DNA of 64,000 nt from Chloroflexota bacterium (GTDB lineage: Bacteria; Chloroflexota; UBA11872; UBA12225; JAJDUF01). A program made the translations under genes and the position numbers. The DNA lies in the NCBI GenBank assembly GCA_022826725.1, contig JAJDUF010000016.1:248001-312000 (forward strand). The letters run 5' to 3'. Of the stretch, positions 61,213 through 64,000 are shown piece by piece (positions within the stretch are counted from its first letter, which is position 1; each line of letters opens with the position of its first letter). The notes below the pieces were generated by a model, which was not told the DNA's origin, ran no database searches, and was given only the letters and a program-made list of their open reading frames with translations.

Positions 61213-63315
61213 ATGACAACGGAAGCGTTTTCGCTGCGTGACGCTCTCCCCGGTCCGGCGCCAGGCGCTTTCGGCCGGGCGCTGGCCCCGGGGCCAGGCA
61301 TTGCCTTTAGTGCGGAGGGAGCACCACCCGACGATGTTATGTCTGGCATGCTGCCACCAGAGGTAACAGCCCTGGATGGCGGTGGCCGAAAGGCTGTCTA
61401 CCGCCACCCGCAGCTGCCACTCGAACTCGCTGTGACACACCAACCCCTGAGTGGTACCAGTGCGTTCCGCGTGGCCGCCGCCCTGAAGAACGTGGGGACA
61501 CGGCCGATAGCCCATGTGCGTGACCTCCAGAGCCTGAGGCTGGACTTCGATTGGGGAGTGATCGGTGCGCCGACAGTGCGCGGCCTCAACGGTGGGGTGA
61601 ATCACTACTTCTTTCCGCCACAGGCGTATGCGGTCTCTGAGCGCACGGTGCTCGGTTATAACCGACGCGGGGTGAGCCTCGACTCGGGCTTCCACGGCCG
61701 CTCCTCGCAGGGCCACATCCCCTTGTTCCTGGTGAGCGACGAGGCCAACCAGTCCGGCATCTTCGGGGGCCTGGAGTGGTCGGGTGACTGGCAGGTGCGG
61801 TTCTCTCGCGAGGGCCAGACGGCGTTGATGCGCGGTGGCAGTTGGGGAATTGACCTCACGCTGCGGGAGGGCGAGGAAATCCCCTTTGCTCCTGTGCTGC
61901 TCGGTTTCTACGAGGGGGACCGTGACCAGGGCGCAAACGCGCTGCGCCGCTGCCTGCTGGAGCACTTTGTGCCGCGCCTTGGTGAGGAGCGGCATCTGCC
62001 CCCCACCTACTACCACCAGTTTCACTATTTCACAAACCTCTTCGACGAGGACATCATGCGCGCCCAGGTAGACGTGGCAGCGGAGCTAGGTCTCGAGTAC
62101 TTCGAGATCGACGCTGGTTGGTTCGTTGGCATCCGCGACCTCGATCCCTCGTTACCCCCAGGTTCACCGGCGGAAGGTGGCTTCTCGGCTGGGGTCGGGA
62201 ACTGGCTGGAGGTGGACCCGGCTGTCTTTCCCTCTGGTCTCCCCGTGTTCGCCGACTACGTGCGTTCCAAGGGACTGCACTTCGGTCTCTGGTTCGAGCC
62301 GGAGCGAGCGTCGCTCACCTCGACGCTGGCCCGCGAGCATCCCGAGTGGGTGCTGCGGATCGAGCCGACCGAGGCCAATCAACACCTGAAGGCGATGGCC
62401 GCGCCCGAACAGCGGGCGCCCATGGCCACGCATGGGTTGGTTGACTTTGGAAACCCGGAAGTGATCCAGTGGATGCAAGGGATGTTTACGCACATGCTGG
62501 AAACCCATGACATCCGCTGGATCCGGTGGGACTTCAACATGGATCCGCGCCTGTACTGGGAAATACGCGATGGGCCTGACCGTCGGGGGATCAGCCAGAT
62601 CAGGCACATTGAGGGCTTGTATGCCTTGCTGGACTGGCTGCGGGAACGCTACCCGCTACTGTTTATTGACACTTGCTCGTCGGGTGGGCGGCGCGCTGAT
62701 CTGGGCTGCCTGCGCCGGGCGCACTCCTGTTTCAGCAGCGACCATACCCAGGACACAGACATTTCCCGCAACCACCTCTCTGGTGGGAGCCGCTTTCTGC
62801 CGGCCAACTGGCTTGAAATGAACATCCGCCGGCCTTGCCGCGAAGGTAACCCGTGGGGTGCCATTCCCTACGACGAGGCAGACTATCCTGATAGCGCCTT
62901 TCAGGCCCGCTTCGGCGCCACCTTCGGTCTGAGCGACAACCTGGTTCAATGGTCACCGGGACACCGCGAACGAGCGCGAAAGCACTTCGCGGTCTACAAG
63001 CAGGTCCGCCATCTGCTGTGGGGTGACTTCTACCCCCTGTTCCCGCTTCCCTCCTCCCTGGATGCCTGGGATGGCTGGCAGTACCACGATCCAGCCACGG
63101 GTGAGGGGCTGCTTGTCGTCTTCCGCCTGCGGGCCGACGATGGGGTCCGGCGGGTGGTGCTGCGCGGGCTGGGGGATTCACAGCGCTATATCTTCACTGA
63201 CCCTTACAGTGCGGAGCAGTACGCGGCGCACACCGGTGACGAGCTGGCTACCCAGGGCCTTCCCATCGCTCTGCCGCGCAATGGCTCGACGGTGCTGACC
63301 TACCGGCCGACCTGA
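61213..63315 (+). CDS. GH36 alpha-galactosidase-like enzyme
   Basis: 700 aa. Three-part GH36 layout: N-terminal beta-sandwich, catalytic barrel and C-terminal sheet. The nucleophile is the Asp of IRWDFNMD and the acid/base the Asp of CSSGGRRADLG; GLWFEPE and YFEIDAGWF are further barrel strands. Cytosolic, since no signal is seen. Cleaves alpha-galactosides such as raffinose or melibiose; related GH36 members act on other alpha-linkages. A sugar-binding protein gene lies nearby on the opposite strand, consistent with sugar uptake and cleavage. Confidence 0.92.
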   Translation: MTTEAFSLRDALPGPAPGAFGRALAPGPGIAFSAEGAPPDDVMSGMLPPEVTALDGGGRKAVYRHPQLPLELAVTHQPLSGTSAFRVAAALKNVGTRPIAHVRDLQSLRLDFDWGVIGAPTVRGLNGGVNHYFFPPQAYAVSERTVLGYNRRGVSLDSGFHGRSSQGHIPLFLVSDEANQSGIFGGLEWSGDWQVRFSREGQTALMRGGSWGIDLTLREGEEIPFAPVLLGFYEGDRDQGANALRRCLLEHFVPRLGEERHLPPTYYHQFHYFTNLFDEDIMRAQVDVAAELGLEYFEIDAGWFVGIRDLDPSLPPGSPAEGGFSAGVGNWLEVDPAVFPSGLPVFADYVRSKGLHFGLWFEPERASLTSTLAREHPEWVLRIEPTEANQHLKAMAAPEQRAPMATHGLVDFGNPEVIQWMQGMFTHMLETHDIRWIRWDFNMDPRLYWEIRDGPDRRGISQIRHIEGLYALLDWLRERYPLLFIDTCSSGGRRADLGCLRRAHSCFSSDHTQDTDISRNHLSGGSRFLPANWLEMNIRRPCREGNPWGAIPYDEADYPDSAFQARFGATFGLSDNLVQWSPGHRERARKHFAVYKQVRHLLWGDFYPLFPLPSSLDAWDGWQYHDPATGEGLLVVFRLRADDGVRRVVLRGLGDSQRYIFTDPYSAEQYAAHTGDELATQGLPIALPRNGSTVLTYRPT

Positions 63316-63321
63316 TCCTGG

Positions 63322-63513
63322 TCAGGCCATCGCATGGCTGAAACTGGCCGTGTCCACTCCAGCCCAGGCCAGGACCCTGGGCGGCTCCGGCGTGCGGGCT
63401 GCGTCACTATCCCCTTCGCCAGTCGGCCCGCAGGCGGCCAGCGCCCCGGCTAGTGCAATGCCGTTGGCCCCTGCTCATTCTGACAGACCTCGGCCGCGCG
63501 GTCCATTCACCAT
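63322..63513 (-). pseudogene. Remnant of a lipoprotein (sugar-binding-protein-like) N-terminus
   Basis: Minus-strand frame with MVNGPRGRGLSE, TGA (63477-63475), then AGANGIALAGALAACGPTGE, a typical lipobox (LAAC) and signal, and PPRVLAWAGVDTASFSHAMA to a stop. It reads as the first ~60 codons of a binding-protein lipoprotein with an in-frame stop in the signal peptide and the rest lost. Lies downstream of an intact binding-protein gene on the same strand, so it may derive from a duplicated copy. Confidence 0.5.
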
Positions 63514-63616
63514 CTGGATAGGCGACCTGTTGAGGCGAGTCAATGCGTGTTTTGCCAGATCATGGTAGGCGTGTATCAGTGAGAGAAGTGAACCAGGATC
63601 GAAGGAGAAAACGCAC

Positions 63617-63643
63617 CGGCCACCACGTCTAATGTGGTGGCCG
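63617..63643 (-). terminator. Intrinsic terminator of the sugar-binding-protein gene
   Basis: Perfect 10-bp stem CGGCCACCAC/GTGGTGGCCG with a 7-nt loop, followed on the minus strand by GTGCGTTTTCTCC. It lies 64 bp after the stop of the binding-protein gene. Confidence 0.7.
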
Positions 63644-63706
63644 ATGCACACAAGCTACGGCTAGCGGGCCTCGAGCGGCTCTTTGTCTCCCGCTCTAGTT
63701 CCCAGC

Positions 63707-64000
63707 CTAACGTGCCTCCCAGAGTTGCTGGATGCGGGCCATCATCTCTTTGGGGGTGATCTCTTGCCTGAGCACCCCCATCACGCCGGGCCAGAACGCC
63801 GCATGCACCTTCGATGGCAGGATGACGTCCAAGGACCAACCGAAGCCCGTTTCCCTCGCGTCATGGATAATCTCGAGCGCCCTGCGCTGGCCTGGCGAGA
63901 CGTTGTAGTCCCCGACCCGGAACGGCACGGGCGGAATCTGGAACGTGGTCTCGATCCAGGCCTTCTGCGGCTCGGGCGCGAACAGGAAGTCCAGGAAGGT
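63707..64000 (-). CDS. Extracellular solute-binding protein, C-terminal part (5' end off window)
   Basis: About 97 C-terminal residues are in the window: FLDFLFAPEPQKAWIETTFQ, PVPFRVGDYNVSPGQRRALE and FWPGVMGVLRQEITPKEMMA, ending WEAR. This is the typical end of family 1 (sugar) binding proteins, where the final helix follows AxxxxxGxxTPEEALxxxxxxW. Probably supplies a sugar ABC importer whose permeases lie beyond the window. Confidence 0.8.
   Translation of the reverse strand, partial: TFLDFLFAPEPQKAWIETTFQIPPVPFRVGDYNVSPGQRRALEIIHDARETGFGWSLDVILPSKVHAAFWPGVMGVLRQEITPKEMMARIQQLWEAR

Noticed and set aside
63475-63477. Second possible Sec codon (TGA in a lipoprotein signal)
   Set aside because: A signal peptide is not a redox site, the frame closes 50 codons later and no Cys is expected here; pseudogene is the better reading.

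Overview
The window is GC-rich bacterial chromosome. Gene content and style (a YvcK/CofD-type protein with membrane-spanning N-terminus, a complete SUF operon with a Rieske protein, archease plus RtcB, many short GC-rich palindromic intergenic repeats) suggest a member of the Chloroflexota, most likely class Thermomicrobia. That placement is inference; no rRNA or tRNA gene was seen. Most of the window is housekeeping or metabolic genes on both strands.

Layout. 0-11 kb (mostly minus): purA (cut by the left edge), a cell-wall amidase, a divergent TIM-barrel protein, a cold-shock protein, yvcK with a 46-codon membrane protein downstream, and gatB, gatA and gatC for Glu/Asp-tRNA amidation; a decayed BrnT/BrnA toxin-antitoxin remnant lies just downstream of gatA. 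11-20 kb: comEC, an ECF-like sigma factor with a clear promoter, a Na/Pi cotransporter, moaA, archease and rtcB. 20-30.5 kb: the SUF iron-sulfur operon (sufC-sufB-sufD-Rieske-sufS-sufU-sufT) behind a promoter overlapped by a palindrome, then a second U-type scaffold, a LarA-like protein with all four nickel-pincer residues, methionine aminopeptidase and a cysteine-synthase-like gene. 30.5-36 kb (minus): gene debris, then a copper unit: csoR with a perfect CsoR-type operator inside its promoter, copA, and a thioredoxin-NHL protein that reads as one gene only if an in-frame UGA is decoded, probably as selenocysteine. 36-46 kb: an FAD oxidoreductase, a gene split by an amber codon, a MITE-like element, a histone-deacetylase-family protein, an HpcH aldolase/aminotransferase pair, a tiny diheme lipoprotein, two tandem BrnT/BrnA modules, metG, and a promoter-hairpin-terminator unit that looks like a small structured RNA carrying a 21-codon ORF. 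46-59.5 kb: accessory genes (GIN-domain lipoprotein, orphan solute-binding protein, DUF2071, gnd, a proline-rich repeat protein, DUF559 nuclease, a heterodimeric ABC exporter, a ketosynthase) separated by dense mosaics of palindromic repeats. 59.5-64 kb: amidohydrolase, GYD-domain protein, GH36 alpha-galactosidase, a decayed lipoprotein fragment and the 3' end of a sugar-binding protein.

Main discoveries: (1) a candidate UxxC selenoprotein of the NHLRC2-like thioredoxin family in a copper-resistance context, with a SECIS-like hairpin 18 nt after the UGA; (2) the structured RNA/sORF downstream of metG, with a Shine-Dalgarno perfectly complementary to the 16S tail but buried in a long hairpin; (3) duplicated BrnTA modules with near-identical antitoxins and diverged toxin cores; (4) the intergenic repeat mosaic.
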